Part shown: positions 1 to 8,272 of the stretch, piece by piece
Position numbering within the stretch: the first letter of the stretch is position 1
Layout of the letters: every line of letters begins with the position of its first letter
Source of the DNA: Moorena producens 3L
Lineage (GTDB): Bacteria > Cyanobacteriota > Cyanobacteriia > Cyanobacteriales > Coleofasciculaceae
Direction of reading: 5' to 3'
Assembly: GCF_000211815.1 (NCBI RefSeq)
Contig: NZ_GL890964.1
Span: 59,306 to 123,305 of the forward strand
Length of the DNA stretch: 64,000 nucleotides
Program-made: the position numbers and the translations under genes
Notes under the pieces: generated by a model
Database searches by the model: none
The model's input: only the letters and a program-made list of their open reading frames with translations
What the model was told of the DNA's origin: nothing

Positions 1-2
1 GC

Positions 3-1586
3 AGGCTACATACCTCCCATGCCTTTCATTCCAAGATGATGGAACCGATCTTGGACTCCTTCACCAACCAGGTAAAACAGGTTAGTCTCAATCCCCCACA
101 AATTCCCTACCTATCTAATGTTACTGGCACTTGGATTACAGCCGAGCAAGCAGTCAATCCAGGCTATTGGGCTCAGCATCTGCGGCAAACTGTGCGATTT
201 TCTCAAGGTGTGCAACAGCTGTTGAAACAACCAGAGACGATCCTGCTAGAAGTAGGGCCTGGGCGAACCTTGAGCACATTAACTAAACGACACTCTCAGA
301 AAGCGGTTGAGCAGCTGGTGCTAACGTCGGTACGTCATCCACGACAGGAGCAATCGGATCTAAGCTTCTTGCTCACTACCGTAGAACAGCTCAGGGAAGC
401 AGGGGTATCAGTGGATTGGGATGGATGCTATGGTCAGACACCTGACCAGCAAGACATCCCAAGGCACAAAGGCCAAGAAGAGGATGCCCAAAAAGACAAC
501 AGTACTCTGGTAGCACCTGACCAACCTCAGCCAGACTCATCCAACACCTTTGTTGCTCCCCGAGATGACTTAGAACGTCAATTGACCAAAATTTGGGAAA
601 ACGTCTTAGGAATCAAATCTATCAGTGTTACAGATAACTTCTATGACCTAGGAGGAGACTCTCTCCTAGCCGTGCGCCTGTTTGCTGAGATTGAGAAGGT
701 TTTCCAGAAAAAACTGCCCTTAGCTTCTCTGCTGATGGCTCCAACTGTAGCCCAATTAGTCAACCAGCTGCGCCAAGACCAAGGAGCAGCACCTTGGTCC
801 TCAGTAGTATCAATTCAGCCCAATGGTTCCAAACCGCCTCTATTCTGTATTCATGGAGCCGGTGGTAATGTTCTCAGTTTTCGGGATTTGGCACATTATT
901 TGGGTTCCGAGCAACCGTTTTATGGACTACAATCATTGGGTCTCGATGGCAAACAGACTCCCCTGACCACAGTTGAAGATATGGCTCGCTGCTACCTCCA
1001 GGAAATACGTAGTATTCAGCCCAAGGGTCCCTATTTTCTGTCAGGATACTGCTTTGGAAGTAAGATTGCTCTGGAAATTGCTCAGCTGCTCCGCTTAGAC
1101 GGTGATACAGTGGCTTTGCTAGCTCTCCTTGAACCTAGCCCTCTTGAATTCTCCACAAGTGAAAAGCAACTTCCCTATAAGCGCAGCTATAGTGACCGAT
1201 TAAAAGGACTGTTTCAGCGATTGATTCACAGAGGTTTTCAAGACGTAATCAAGCAGCAATTCCTAAAGCTTGTTTCTAAATTATATCAGTCCTTTGGGAT
1301 TTCTTTACCGCAATCTCTCCAAATCATCAAAGTCCAAGAAGCTAACACCTTCGCTTCAAAAAACTATGTGGCCAAACGCTACTATCCAAACCCAGTAACA
1401 ATGTTCTTGACCAGTGAGCGGATTGCCCAGTCTCCAGAACTCCAAAAAGGCTGGATAGATTTAGTTACTGGAAACCTGGAAATCCAGGAAATCTCTGGTA
1501 AGCACTTAGATGACCAACCAGGGAGTTTTCTCAAAGACCCCCATGTAGAGCTACTAGCTCAAAAAATTAGGGCTTGCATAGATTAG
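3..1586 (+). CDS. Modular PKS, C-terminal part: AT (end)-ACP-thioesterase
   Basis: This is the 3' end of a type I polyketide synthase whose beginning lies left of the window; the frame is open from base 3. The visible part starts in the acyltransferase with the HAFHS motif (catalytic His near residue 9). An acyl carrier protein follows, with the phosphopantetheine site LGGDSL near residue 220. An alpha/beta-hydrolase thioesterase fills the last 240 residues. The thioesterase nucleophile elbow reads GYCFG (Cys near residue 350) instead of GxSxG, and the expected His is in SGKHLDD near the end. The AT would load malonyl-type extender units, and the thioesterase would release the chain as an acid, ester or lactone, so this is the terminal module of an assembly line. 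The Met codon at base 36 is internal to the AT and is not the start. The pathway product cannot be told from this fragment. Confidence 0.93.
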   Translation, partial: RLHTSHAFHSKMMEPILDSFTNQVKQVSLNPPQIPYLSNVTGTWITAEQAVNPGYWAQHLRQTVRFSQGVQQLLKQPETILLEVGPGRTLSTLTKRHSQKAVEQLVLTSVRHPRQEQSDLSFLLTTVEQLREAGVSVDWDGCYGQTPDQQDIPRHKGQEEDAQKDNSTLVAPDQPQPDSSNTFVAPRDDLERQLTKIWENVLGIKSISVTDNFYDLGGDSLLAVRLFAEIEKVFQKKLPLASLLMAPTVAQLVNQLRQDQGAAPWSSVVSIQPNGSKPPLFCIHGAGGNVLSFRDLAHYLGSEQPFYGLQSLGLDGKQTPLTTVEDMARCYLQEIRSIQPKGPYFLSGYCFGSKIALEIAQLLRLDGDTVALLALLEPSPLEFSTSEKQLPYKRSYSDRLKGLFQRLIHRGFQDVIKQQFLKLVSKLYQSFGISLPQSLQIIKVQEANTFASKNYVAKRYYPNPVTMFLTSERIAQSPELQKGWIDLVTGNLEIQEISGKHLDDQPGSFLKDPHVELLAQKIRACID

Positions 1587-1619
1587 GTAATTGTCAGGTA
1601 ATTGTTAATTTAAACCTAA

Positions 1620-1788
1620 GCATTAAGCCGTCAGCGATCAGCTGTCAGCCATCAGCCATTGGCCACGCTGCGCGAACAGCTTTATTCAAAAGCACCTCAA
1701 GTATCACCATCTGTAGTCCATAAGCTGAGAGCTGAGAGCTGATAGCTGAATGCTGAGAGCTGATACCTGATACCTGATACCTGAATGC
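1620..1788. repeat. Intergenic short repeats (HIP1-associated palindrome piece plus CTGATAC/GAGAGCT heptamers)
   Basis: Between the PKS and the convergent glycosyltransferase lies non-coding sequence. It is made of variants of TCAGC(T/C)ATCAGC, a piece of the palindromic TTGGCCACGCTGCGCGAAC repeat, and heptamer runs such as CTGATAC x3 ending in GAATGCTTAC. The same closing GAATGCTTAC string recurs near 42.59 kb and 51.64 kb. No gene is seen. Confidence 0.7.
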
Positions 1789-2991
1789 TTACGAATTTAT
1801 AACTTCCTGATATAGATTCAACATTTGTTCACCGATTATCTCCCATGACCAATTCTCTGAAACTATCACTCGTCCTTTTAGTCCCATAGATATGCGCTTT
1901 TCCCCATTAGTTGCTAACTGCAACAGTGCTTGATCTAAATCATTGATCACTTGGGATAGGTTATCGACAGGCACTTTAATTCCCCAGTCTTCTTGAACCA
2001 TCAACGACGGTCCACCAATATCGAGACAAACCACAGGTCTACCAGAAGCCATTGCTTCCAACACCACCGTCGGCCAATGATCATGGAAACTCGGATGCAT
2101 TAACACGTCCACCTCTGCCATCCGTTGTAGCACCTGATCACGGGAAAGCTTCCCCCAAAAACGTACAGCATCACCGCATCCAAGGTCCTTGGCCAATTTC
2201 TGTAGCCTCTCCTTTTCAGGACCATCACCAATCAGCCAGTATTCACTAGTAGGTCGTTCACGATGGAACTGGGCAAAGGCACGGATGCCCAATGCAAACC
2301 CTTTCCAACCCAAAAATCTGCCGATACTAACCACTCGAAAGGGTTCGTCTTGGCGCTGGGGCAGTTGACCTAATCTTTCAATATCCTTTTGATTAAGACC
2401 AAAGGGAGGAAAAGCCTTAACTGGTAAATTGTCTGACCATTGGCTCGCTTCCCGAGATAGAATTAATTGGGCGCGAGAAGCAACAGACCACTGGGTAAAG
2501 CCACCTAGAAGATTCATCGACACCATCCGAATCCGTTCCATCATGGCCGATTGTAGGGATAATGTCTTCAAGAGTACCGAAGGAATTTTATCTTTAGCTC
2601 CACCATTCCAAATGAATGGTACATCTAGCCAGCCTATCCATGTTGGCAACCAGGAATTTTGATAAGTGACATGGTGAACTAAATCAAAGCCAATTTCGCT
2701 CTGGAGTTTTTTGGCCACAAAAAATGCTCTAATCTGCCAGGCGATATAGTACAAATAATGGGACAATCCTGAATTCCGAGACCCTTCAGACATTGCTACA
2801 AAGATAAAGGTGACATTGTCTAAAGGTGAATTAGCCAATTCCTGTTCAATCTGAGATTGATCAGTTATGTTAGTGAGCACCCAACACTTATGGCTATGGT
2901 CTTTAGCTATTTGTTTTACGACATTCCAACCTATACCATATTCAGACCCTCTTACTGGGGAACAGCCATAAGCAGAAATCAGGATATTCAT
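1789..2991 (-). CDS. Glycosyltransferase family 4 protein
   Basis: A 400-residue GT4-type (GT-B fold) glycosyltransferase. The N-terminus MNILISAYGCSPVRGSEYG is the acceptor-domain start typical of exopolysaccharide and lipopolysaccharide transferases. The C-terminal half holds the nucleotide-sugar domain, with VVSIGRFLGWKG, WLIGDGPEKERL and the donor-binding segment HPSFHDHWPTVVLEAMASGRPVV. It probably transfers a sugar from an NDP donor onto a lipid-linked or polysaccharide acceptor at the cytoplasmic membrane. A second GT4, a sulfotransferase and an O-antigen-ligase-like protein within 7 kb suggest a polysaccharide locus. It is convergent with the PKS. The exact sugar cannot be inferred. 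Confidence 0.9.
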   Translation of the reverse strand: MNILISAYGCSPVRGSEYGIGWNVVKQIAKDHSHKCWVLTNITDQSQIEQELANSPLDNVTFIFVAMSEGSRNSGLSHYLYYIAWQIRAFFVAKKLQSEIGFDLVHHVTYQNSWLPTWIGWLDVPFIWNGGAKDKIPSVLLKTLSLQSAMMERIRMVSMNLLGGFTQWSVASRAQLILSREASQWSDNLPVKAFPPFGLNQKDIERLGQLPQRQDEPFRVVSIGRFLGWKGFALGIRAFAQFHRERPTSEYWLIGDGPEKERLQKLAKDLGCGDAVRFWGKLSRDQVLQRMAEVDVLMHPSFHDHWPTVVLEAMASGRPVVCLDIGGPSLMVQEDWGIKVPVDNLSQVINDLDQALLQLATNGEKRISMGLKGRVIVSENWSWEIIGEQMLNLYQEVINS

Positions 2992-3189
2992 GATTCTTTT
3001 TCCCTGATTAATTCAGCTGATAATTAGTTATATTTTAACAGTTAACAGACTTAGGCGTCTGACTAGGGAGTATGTTACCTTTGGAATTAGGTAAATTGAT
3101 CCCCTCCGATCACAGGATAGACTATCCTGAAGCACTATAGAAACATCCAAGTGTGGGTCAGTGCTCACCAAAAACAGAGCTAGCCTTGA

Positions 3190-3330
3190 GAACTTGATTG
3201 GGCTGTAATGGCTGTATGGCAGACTTGGGAACAGTCAGCGGAGATTAATCTAGGGGTGGTGGCGGCGGAGTTGAAGGAAGTCGATCGAGATTTGGTAGAA
3301 ATTGATGCTACGATCGAGGGAGTTTTGTGA
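3190..3330 (+). pseudogene. Possible C-terminal remnant of an unidentified protein
   Basis: A short open frame of about 46 codons ends at a TGA at 3328. It reads like ordinary cyanobacterial protein (WQTWEQSAEINLGVVAAELK), but nothing upstream continues it: an in-frame TGA lies at 3187. It sits in the otherwise non-coding 390 bases between the glycosyltransferase and the ATPase. It may be the tail of a deleted gene. The family is not recognised. Confidence 0.25.
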
Positions 3331-3381
3331 TTAGTTGGGGATAGATGCTCCTTAAATGTTTGTTTAGGTAAATTAAATAGT

Positions 3382-4566
3382 ATGAAAATCCTTTCCATAA
3401 AAATCAAAAACTATCGTGTCTTTGAAAACCTTGAAATAAAAAATATTCCCGCATTTTTTGTGATCGTTGGTGCCAACGGTACCGGTAAATCAACCCTATT
3501 TGACATATTTGGTTTTATCCACGATGCTCTCAAAAATAATATTCGTCAAGCTCTCCAAGTTCGTGGCGGTTTCAATGAAGTTATTACCCGAGGGAAAGAG
3601 CAAGAAGATATCGAAATAGAACTGCAGTTCCGTATGAAAATTCTTGGAACTCAGCGCCTGGTCACCTATATTCTGATCATTGGACAGGAGAAGAGACGAC
3701 CGTTCATAAAACGAGAAATTCTGCGTTATAAACGTGGCAAACAAGGTAAACCTTTTCATTTCCTAGACTTTCGAGAAGGAAAAGGATTCGCTATCATTAA
3801 CGAAGAAAACTTTGAACAAGCTGACACAGAACTAGAAAGGGAAGAACAACAACTTGAATCCAGCGACATTTTAGCAATAAAAGGCTTAGGACAATTCCAA
3901 CGCTTCAAAGCCGCCAGTGCCTTTCGTTCCCTGATCGAAAACTGGCATGTTTCCGACTTTCATATCAATGAAGCTAGAGGCAGCAAAGACGCACTCTATG
4001 CCGAACACCTCTCCCCCACAGGAGATAATATGGCATTAGTAGCCCAATACATCTATCAAGAACATCCCGAAATATTCGAGAAAATTCTCCAGCGAATGCA
4101 AGAGCGAGTCCCCGGCATTTCCAAAGTAGAAGCCAAAAACACCGAAGACGGCAGACTAATCCTAAAATTTCAAGATCAAGCCTTTAAAGACCCCTTTATC
4201 GATCGCTATGTTTCCGATGGCACCATGAAAATGTTTGCCTATTTAATATTGCTCTTCGATCCTAAGCCTCACCCCCTGCTCTGTGTCGAAGAACCCGAAA
4301 ACCAACTTTACCCCAGCCTTTTACATGAACTCGCCGAAGAATTTGCCAGCTATGCCCATCGTGGTGGCCAGGTCTTTGTGTCTACCCACTCCCCTGACTT
4401 TTTAAATGCCGTTCCCCTGGAGAGCATCTTTTGGCTGACCAAAGAACATGGGATCACCAAATTTTCAAGGGCTAAAGATAATCCAACCCTTGTCAATCTA
4501 GTCGAAGCTGGAGACTTACCCGGCTATCTCTGGAATCAAGGCTGGTTTAAAGGAGTTGCCCCCTAA
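3382..4566 (+). CDS. AAA family ATPase (RecF/OLD-like, AAA_15/21 type)
   Basis: A 394-residue ABC/SMC-class ATPase. The N-terminal beta strand MKILSIKIKNYRVFENLEI is followed by Walker A GANGTGKST (residues 30-38). The C-terminal part has Walker B LLCVEEPENQLYP near residue 305 and a D-loop/H-switch segment VFVSTHSPDFL. This arrangement is that of RecF-like and OLD-family ATPases, which clamp or sense DNA or phage proteins. The stop codon overlaps the start of the next gene by one base (TAATG), so the two are translationally coupled. Such ATPases paired with a small TOPRIM-like protein are common in anti-phage systems (PARIS- and OLD-like). The defence role here is inferred from that pairing and is not proven. 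Confidence 0.9.
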   Translation: MKILSIKIKNYRVFENLEIKNIPAFFVIVGANGTGKSTLFDIFGFIHDALKNNIRQALQVRGGFNEVITRGKEQEDIEIELQFRMKILGTQRLVTYILIIGQEKRRPFIKREILRYKRGKQGKPFHFLDFREGKGFAIINEENFEQADTELEREEQQLESSDILAIKGLGQFQRFKAASAFRSLIENWHVSDFHINEARGSKDALYAEHLSPTGDNMALVAQYIYQEHPEIFEKILQRMQERVPGISKVEAKNTEDGRLILKFQDQAFKDPFIDRYVSDGTMKMFAYLILLFDPKPHPLLCVEEPENQLYPSLLHELAEEFASYAHRGGQVFVSTHSPDFLNAVPLESIFWLTKEHGITKFSRAKDNPTLVNLVEAGDLPGYLWNQGWFKGVAP

Positions 4567-5141
4567 TGAGTTACGACCTAATTTTTATGCTAGAAGAACC
4601 CTCCATGAAAAACGTTTTAGATCAACTACTACCCCAAATTATCCCCAATGAAATTACCTATATTTGTATTACCCACCAAGGCAAACAGGACTTATGGAAA
4701 TCTATTCCCAAGAAAATTCAAGCCTTTCAATATAGTCCTGACACTAGATTCATTATCGTCCATGACCAAGACTCCCATGATTGCAAAAAACTAAAATCCG
4801 AACTATTAGAAATTTGTCAAACTGCCGGAAAATCCAAGAATGTGATGATTCGGATCATCTGCCATGAATTAGAATCCTGGTTCTTAGGAGACTTAGCCGC
4901 AGTCGAAAAAGCCTATAGAATGAAACCTGATAGCCTCAGTAAACAACAAAGTAAACAGAAATACCGTAACCCCGATCAGCTTGATTCTGCAAAACAAGAG
5001 CTTAAACGTTTAGTTAAGGAATATTATCCAGGAACCCATTCTAAAAAAATTGCACCTCATTTATCTTTAACTGACAATACATCCCACAGTTTTCAAGTCT
5101 TTATTAAAGGTATTAAACATCTCCTATCGGTATCACCATGA
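4566..5141 (+). CDS. DUF4276 family protein, TOPRIM-like partner of the ATPase
   Basis: A 191-residue protein of the DUF4276 type. It has an acidic N-terminal motif (LEEPSMKNVL), a central VHDQDSHD acidic cluster and the conserved HELESWFLGD segment. This pattern resembles the Glu plus DxD metal-binding arrangement of TOPRIM nucleases. It overlaps the ATPase stop codon by one base and is the second gene of a two-gene operon. By analogy with OLD-like and PARIS pairs it could be the nuclease or effector controlled by the ATPase. The family assignment is good; the effector role is inference. Nothing in the pair looks broken. Confidence 0.82.
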   Translation: MSYDLIFMLEEPSMKNVLDQLLPQIIPNEITYICITHQGKQDLWKSIPKKIQAFQYSPDTRFIIVHDQDSHDCKKLKSELLEICQTAGKSKNVMIRIICHELESWFLGDLAAVEKAYRMKPDSLSKQQSKQKYRNPDQLDSAKQELKRLVKEYYPGTHSKKIAPHLSLTDNTSHSFQVFIKGIKHLLSVSP

Positions 5142-5222
5142 CCAACAAAATCTATGCCTTTTGCCTTTTGCCTTTTGCCTTGTCAACATCCACGGTTTAT
5201 GAGACTTATGCAAGAGGTCTAT

Positions 5223-6257
5223 TTACAAGCGTCTGCGAATTGCTTCTACAATGTTTCGGGTTCGGTGAAGATTCATTAACAAGGCTAGGGTCAATTTTAC
5301 CGGTAAAAATGCCCAGCTTAATGCTAACATCAAGGGGTTGGGTTTCATCGAAGCATAGGAGTAACCATGGTTGAGCATGTTAGTATAGGTTACTTGCTGG
5401 CAAATATGAATCTCTGTGACGGAAAGTCCGCCACGCCGCCATTTTCCAGTGGTATTGGGGTCAATCCCCCGACTTTTTGGTGTAATTTGCTTATGGGATG
5501 AGACACCACCTTCATTTTGAGGAACATCCAACATTTTAGGTTGGAACTCCAGACCCAGAAACTGGCAAATCTGTTCCAGGGTCTGTTCTGGATTTGTTAC
5601 CAAATCTTCAAATCTCACCGTACGACATCGCGGATGATTGGCAAATTTTTCAGCAGCGTTAATCGAGGCATTCCAAAGTTTTGAGATGGTAAAGGGATGA
5701 TAATTGCACCAAGACCGGAAGACTTCTCGATAGGGAATATTCTTGGCACCCAGGAATTTGATTCGCCACTTATATTTTTGTGACAGCAGTACGTCTCGGG
5801 GGTCACGAACCATATTAATAATCCGGCTTTCGGGATAAAGTTCGAGGATTTCAGCCATGTATAAGACATTGCGCGGAGTTTGTTCACAAGGAATCTTCTT
5901 ACCGTTGTTGGCAGCTTTGTATTCCAGAAATACCTTAAAGACATCCCCAGAGGTTAGTCTTGACTCCGGAAGCTGGGAAATAATTACTTTGGCTTCTTCA
6001 CTAAAATGACTGGGATCCCCTGGACGCAGAACATCACTATGCTGAATTGATAAGAGGCGAGCGGCTAGCTGTTCTGCTTCTGCCTGAGTCAGGTAAGAGT
6101 CCCGATGCTGCTCGGACCATAACTGCCCAAAAAAATGGAGTTCCTCAAAGGTGAAAACCTCTGAATTTAATCCCAAGATTAGACCCATCAGAGTAGTTCC
6201 ACTACGGGAGTTTCCCACTACAAATATCTGTTCCACTCTGGGTTGATGATCAATCAT
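5223..6257 (-). CDS. Sulfotransferase family protein
   Basis: A 344-residue PAPS-dependent sulfotransferase. The 5'-phosphosulfate-binding loop is NSRSGTTLMG (residues 17-26), and the 3'-phosphate-binding segment is INMVRDPRDVLLSQKYKW in the middle. Conserved C-terminal segments (FEDLVTNPEQTLEQICQFLGL, TGKWRRG) also fit. A hydrophobic tail may associate with the membrane. It would transfer sulfate from PAPS to a hydroxyl of a sugar or small molecule. Its neighbours (membrane polymerase/ligase and two GT4 enzymes) make an exopolysaccharide the likely acceptor. It is convergent with the DUF4276 gene, 81 bases away. Confidence 0.9.
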   Translation of the reverse strand: MIDHQPRVEQIFVVGNSRSGTTLMGLILGLNSEVFTFEELHFFGQLWSEQHRDSYLTQAEAEQLAARLLSIQHSDVLRPGDPSHFSEEAKVIISQLPESRLTSGDVFKVFLEYKAANNGKKIPCEQTPRNVLYMAEILELYPESRIINMVRDPRDVLLSQKYKWRIKFLGAKNIPYREVFRSWCNYHPFTISKLWNASINAAEKFANHPRCRTVRFEDLVTNPEQTLEQICQFLGLEFQPKMLDVPQNEGGVSSHKQITPKSRGIDPNTTGKWRRGGLSVTEIHICQQVTYTNMLNHGYSYASMKPNPLMLALSWAFLPVKLTLALLMNLHRTRNIVEAIRRRL

Positions 6258-6405
6258 GATGGGCTGATGGGGTGATAGGGTGATGGGGGAATTGCCAACA
6301 GTATGATGATAAGTATATCAGCACTAAGGATTCAGCATAGCAAAAAAATCCTTGTCTTTTTTTGATACTGTTCTCTTTTGCATTTTGCCTTTTTCCTTAA
6401 AAAGT

Positions 6406-6468
6406 GGTGCGTTACGGGGCTACTGGCTACAAAGTTGAATATGATGGTAATGCCGCCCCTAACGCACC
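6406..6468. repeat. GGTGCGTTA palindromic repeat, copy 1
   Basis: A 63-bp imperfect palindrome with arms GGTGCGTTACGGGG and CCCCTAACGCACC. A relative with the same arms is at 40652..40713, and single arms recur near 26.39, 33.29 and 34.02 kb. It lies in the spacer upstream of the sulfotransferase. Confidence 0.75.
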
Positions 6469-6484
6469 CTACTCCTTTTGCCTG

Positions 6485-6564
6485 TTCCCGATTCCCGATT
6501 CCCGATTCCCGATTCCCGATTCCCGATTCCCTACTCCCTATTCCCTACTCCCTACTCCCTATTC
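6485..6564. repeat. Heptameric tandem repeat (CCCGATT)n(CCCTAYT)n
   Basis: About eleven tandem heptamers, first CCCGATT and then CCCTACT/CCCTATT. They run into the 3' end of the membrane protein gene that stops at 6552. This is the short-tandem-repeat class typical of filamentous cyanobacteria. The complementary type (GGGAGTC)n lies at the other end of that gene (7969-8040). Confidence 0.9.
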
Positions 6565-7952
6565 TCTTGTTGAACAGACCAGGAATTAACTACTAGTCCA
6601 GCCAGTAACCAAAAATAAAAACTAAAGGGTCGCAGTTTAAATGTCCGTTCCACAAAGGTGTACAAAAAAGAAACAATAATTATAGTACAAAGCATCACTC
6701 CAAGGGATTTGTATTCCAGGGATGAAGAGGATTTAATTAGAGATTGAGAGGTTTGGTAAAGCCGTAGCAAGATTAGCCAAAAAATCCCCAAACCAACAAT
6801 TCCAAAATATCCCAGGAAGGCAAACCAGTAGGCATCTTCTAGGAGTTCCACATGCCAGGATAAATGCCGTTGTTCATCTGGGGAGAGAATCACCGAATTT
6901 TCTATTCCTCTTTGTAAGGCTCCAGGCTCTGGACCAAAGCCAAACCAGCCTCCTGAATTCATTAAACCATTAACAATAGTCTTGGCTGCCCAACCCCGCT
7001 GAGCTTCTAAGTTGTGTTGCCAGTAATCTGGAGAAAAAATCGAGAAGAAATAGGAAGTCAGATCAGGTATTTCACCGTCTTCAGACACTGAAGCTGCTGA
7101 TGTTTGAAGATTCAATAATGGGGAAATCAATACTACAGTTATCAAAAGTGCTGTAGCAAACCAGAGGATGAGGGCAGTATCTCTTTTTCTGTTGAGATGA
7201 ATTAAGACTAGAATAGGAATTAGTAGCGATATCATCAGTCCAGCTCGCTTTTTGGAAGCAAAGTTAGCGAAATAGAGCACTAAAATACTAGCGGAGTCTT
7301 TGAAAGTGGGAATAATATGACTAGAGTTGGTGTAGACATGGCTAATAAATACTGAAATTGCTAACATCAGGAATCCTGAGAGGATGGCACTGTCGCCAAA
7401 GGTGCCAATGCTGGCATTTTTGGCAGCCATTGTGCCGGAGTGGATGACTTGCCTGGTGAATAGTTTCTGACTGATGCTGGCGGGTAAGAAGTATTGGATG
7501 GAGGCTATACCTGCCTGGATTAAACTGGCTAGTCTAATACTTTTTAATAAGGTGGCAAGCTGTTCGATAGAAATGTCAATATTAACAACAGTATAGTAAA
7601 CGGAGATATACCGAAAATTAGTGCGTAAGTTTTTTATGCTGCCTGGAATTCCAGCATGGTTAACCACAATGGAAATCATGCTAGCAATGAAAAAGGCAAT
7701 AATTAGGATATCTAGGGGGGTTTTTCGTATACCTTTACCAGAGGATAGCCGCAGGTAAATTACCCTTACCATTAGGATGTAAAGGATAATTTCGGGAACA
7801 AAACGTATTAAGGCGATTAACGGTGAGGGTAAGGGCAGCCAGTTGAGAACAAAGTCTTCAAAGGGTTGGTAGATGGTGAGGGTTAAAATTATAGCAAATG
7901 GTAGTTGCCCTGTTTGCATCGCCCATCTATACCAGGCAATTATTTTGTTCAT
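6552..7952 (-). CDS. O-antigen ligase/Wzy-like polytopic membrane protein
   Basis: A 466-residue integral membrane protein with about ten to twelve hydrophobic segments. A large extracytoplasmic loop around residues 270-370 contains GWAAKTIVNGLMNSGGWFGF and a HVELLEDAYWFAFLGYFG segment. This architecture is that of O-antigen ligase and polysaccharide polymerase (Wzy/WaaL-like) proteins, which join lipid-linked oligosaccharide units on the periplasmic face. The family has little primary-sequence conservation, so ligase and polymerase cannot be separated. It is co-oriented with the sulfotransferase 295 bases downstream. Heptameric repeats border both ends, and the last codons overlap one of them. 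Confidence 0.75.
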   Translation of the reverse strand: MNKIIAWYRWAMQTGQLPFAIILTLTIYQPFEDFVLNWLPLPSPLIALIRFVPEIILYILMVRVIYLRLSSGKGIRKTPLDILIIAFFIASMISIVVNHAGIPGSIKNLRTNFRYISVYYTVVNIDISIEQLATLLKSIRLASLIQAGIASIQYFLPASISQKLFTRQVIHSGTMAAKNASIGTFGDSAILSGFLMLAISVFISHVYTNSSHIIPTFKDSASILVLYFANFASKKRAGLMISLLIPILVLIHLNRKRDTALILWFATALLITVVLISPLLNLQTSAASVSEDGEIPDLTSYFFSIFSPDYWQHNLEAQRGWAAKTIVNGLMNSGGWFGFGPEPGALQRGIENSVILSPDEQRHLSWHVELLEDAYWFAFLGYFGIVGLGIFWLILLRLYQTSQSLIKSSSSLEYKSLGVMLCTIIIVSFLYTFVERTFKLRPFSFYFWLLAGLVVNSWSVQQENRE

Positions 7953-7968
7953 TGTTGGAAGTTGAAAG

Positions 7969-8040
7969 TAGGGAGTCGGGAGTAGGGAGTCGGGAGTCGG
8001 GAGTCGGGAGTCGGGAGTCGGGAGTCGGGAGTCGGGAGTG
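7969..8040. repeat. Heptameric tandem repeat (GGGAGTC)n
   Basis: About ten copies of GGGAGTC with one GGGAGTA variant. It lies in the divergent spacer between the membrane protein (minus) and the GT4 gene (plus). The 320-base spacer is otherwise empty apart from the next repeat. Confidence 0.92.
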
Positions 8041-8173
8041 GAAAGTGGAAAATTTTCTAAATGCCTGTTCCTTTATGATTTTATTCAGTGGTATTGTAAC
8101 TAAGTTAGAAATTATGCCTACATCTAAGCTACAGCGGTTTTCATATTAGTGGAGTACACACACGGATTTTTTG

Positions 8174-8253
8174 CCTGTTCCCTATTCCCTATTCCCTATT
8201 CCCTATTCCCTATTCCCTATTCCCTATTCCCTATTCCCTATTCCCTGTTCCCT
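8174..8253. repeat. Heptameric tandem repeat (CCCTATT)n
   Basis: About eleven copies of TTCCCTA-type heptamers (CCCTATT). They end about 20 bases before the start codon of the GT4 gene, so they occupy its leader region and could affect its transcription or translation. Confidence 0.92.
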
Positions 8254-8272
8254 GTTTCCGGTGCTATAAGCT

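Noticed and set aside
5138..5374. 78-residue plus-strand frame after the DUF4276 gene
   Set aside because: Overlaps the sulfotransferase gene on the other strand and has low-complexity CLLPFAL start from repeat sequence.
7969..8253. Possible CRISPR-like arrays
   Set aside because: The repeats are 7-bp tandem units without spacers, so they are heptameric tandem repeats, not CRISPR.
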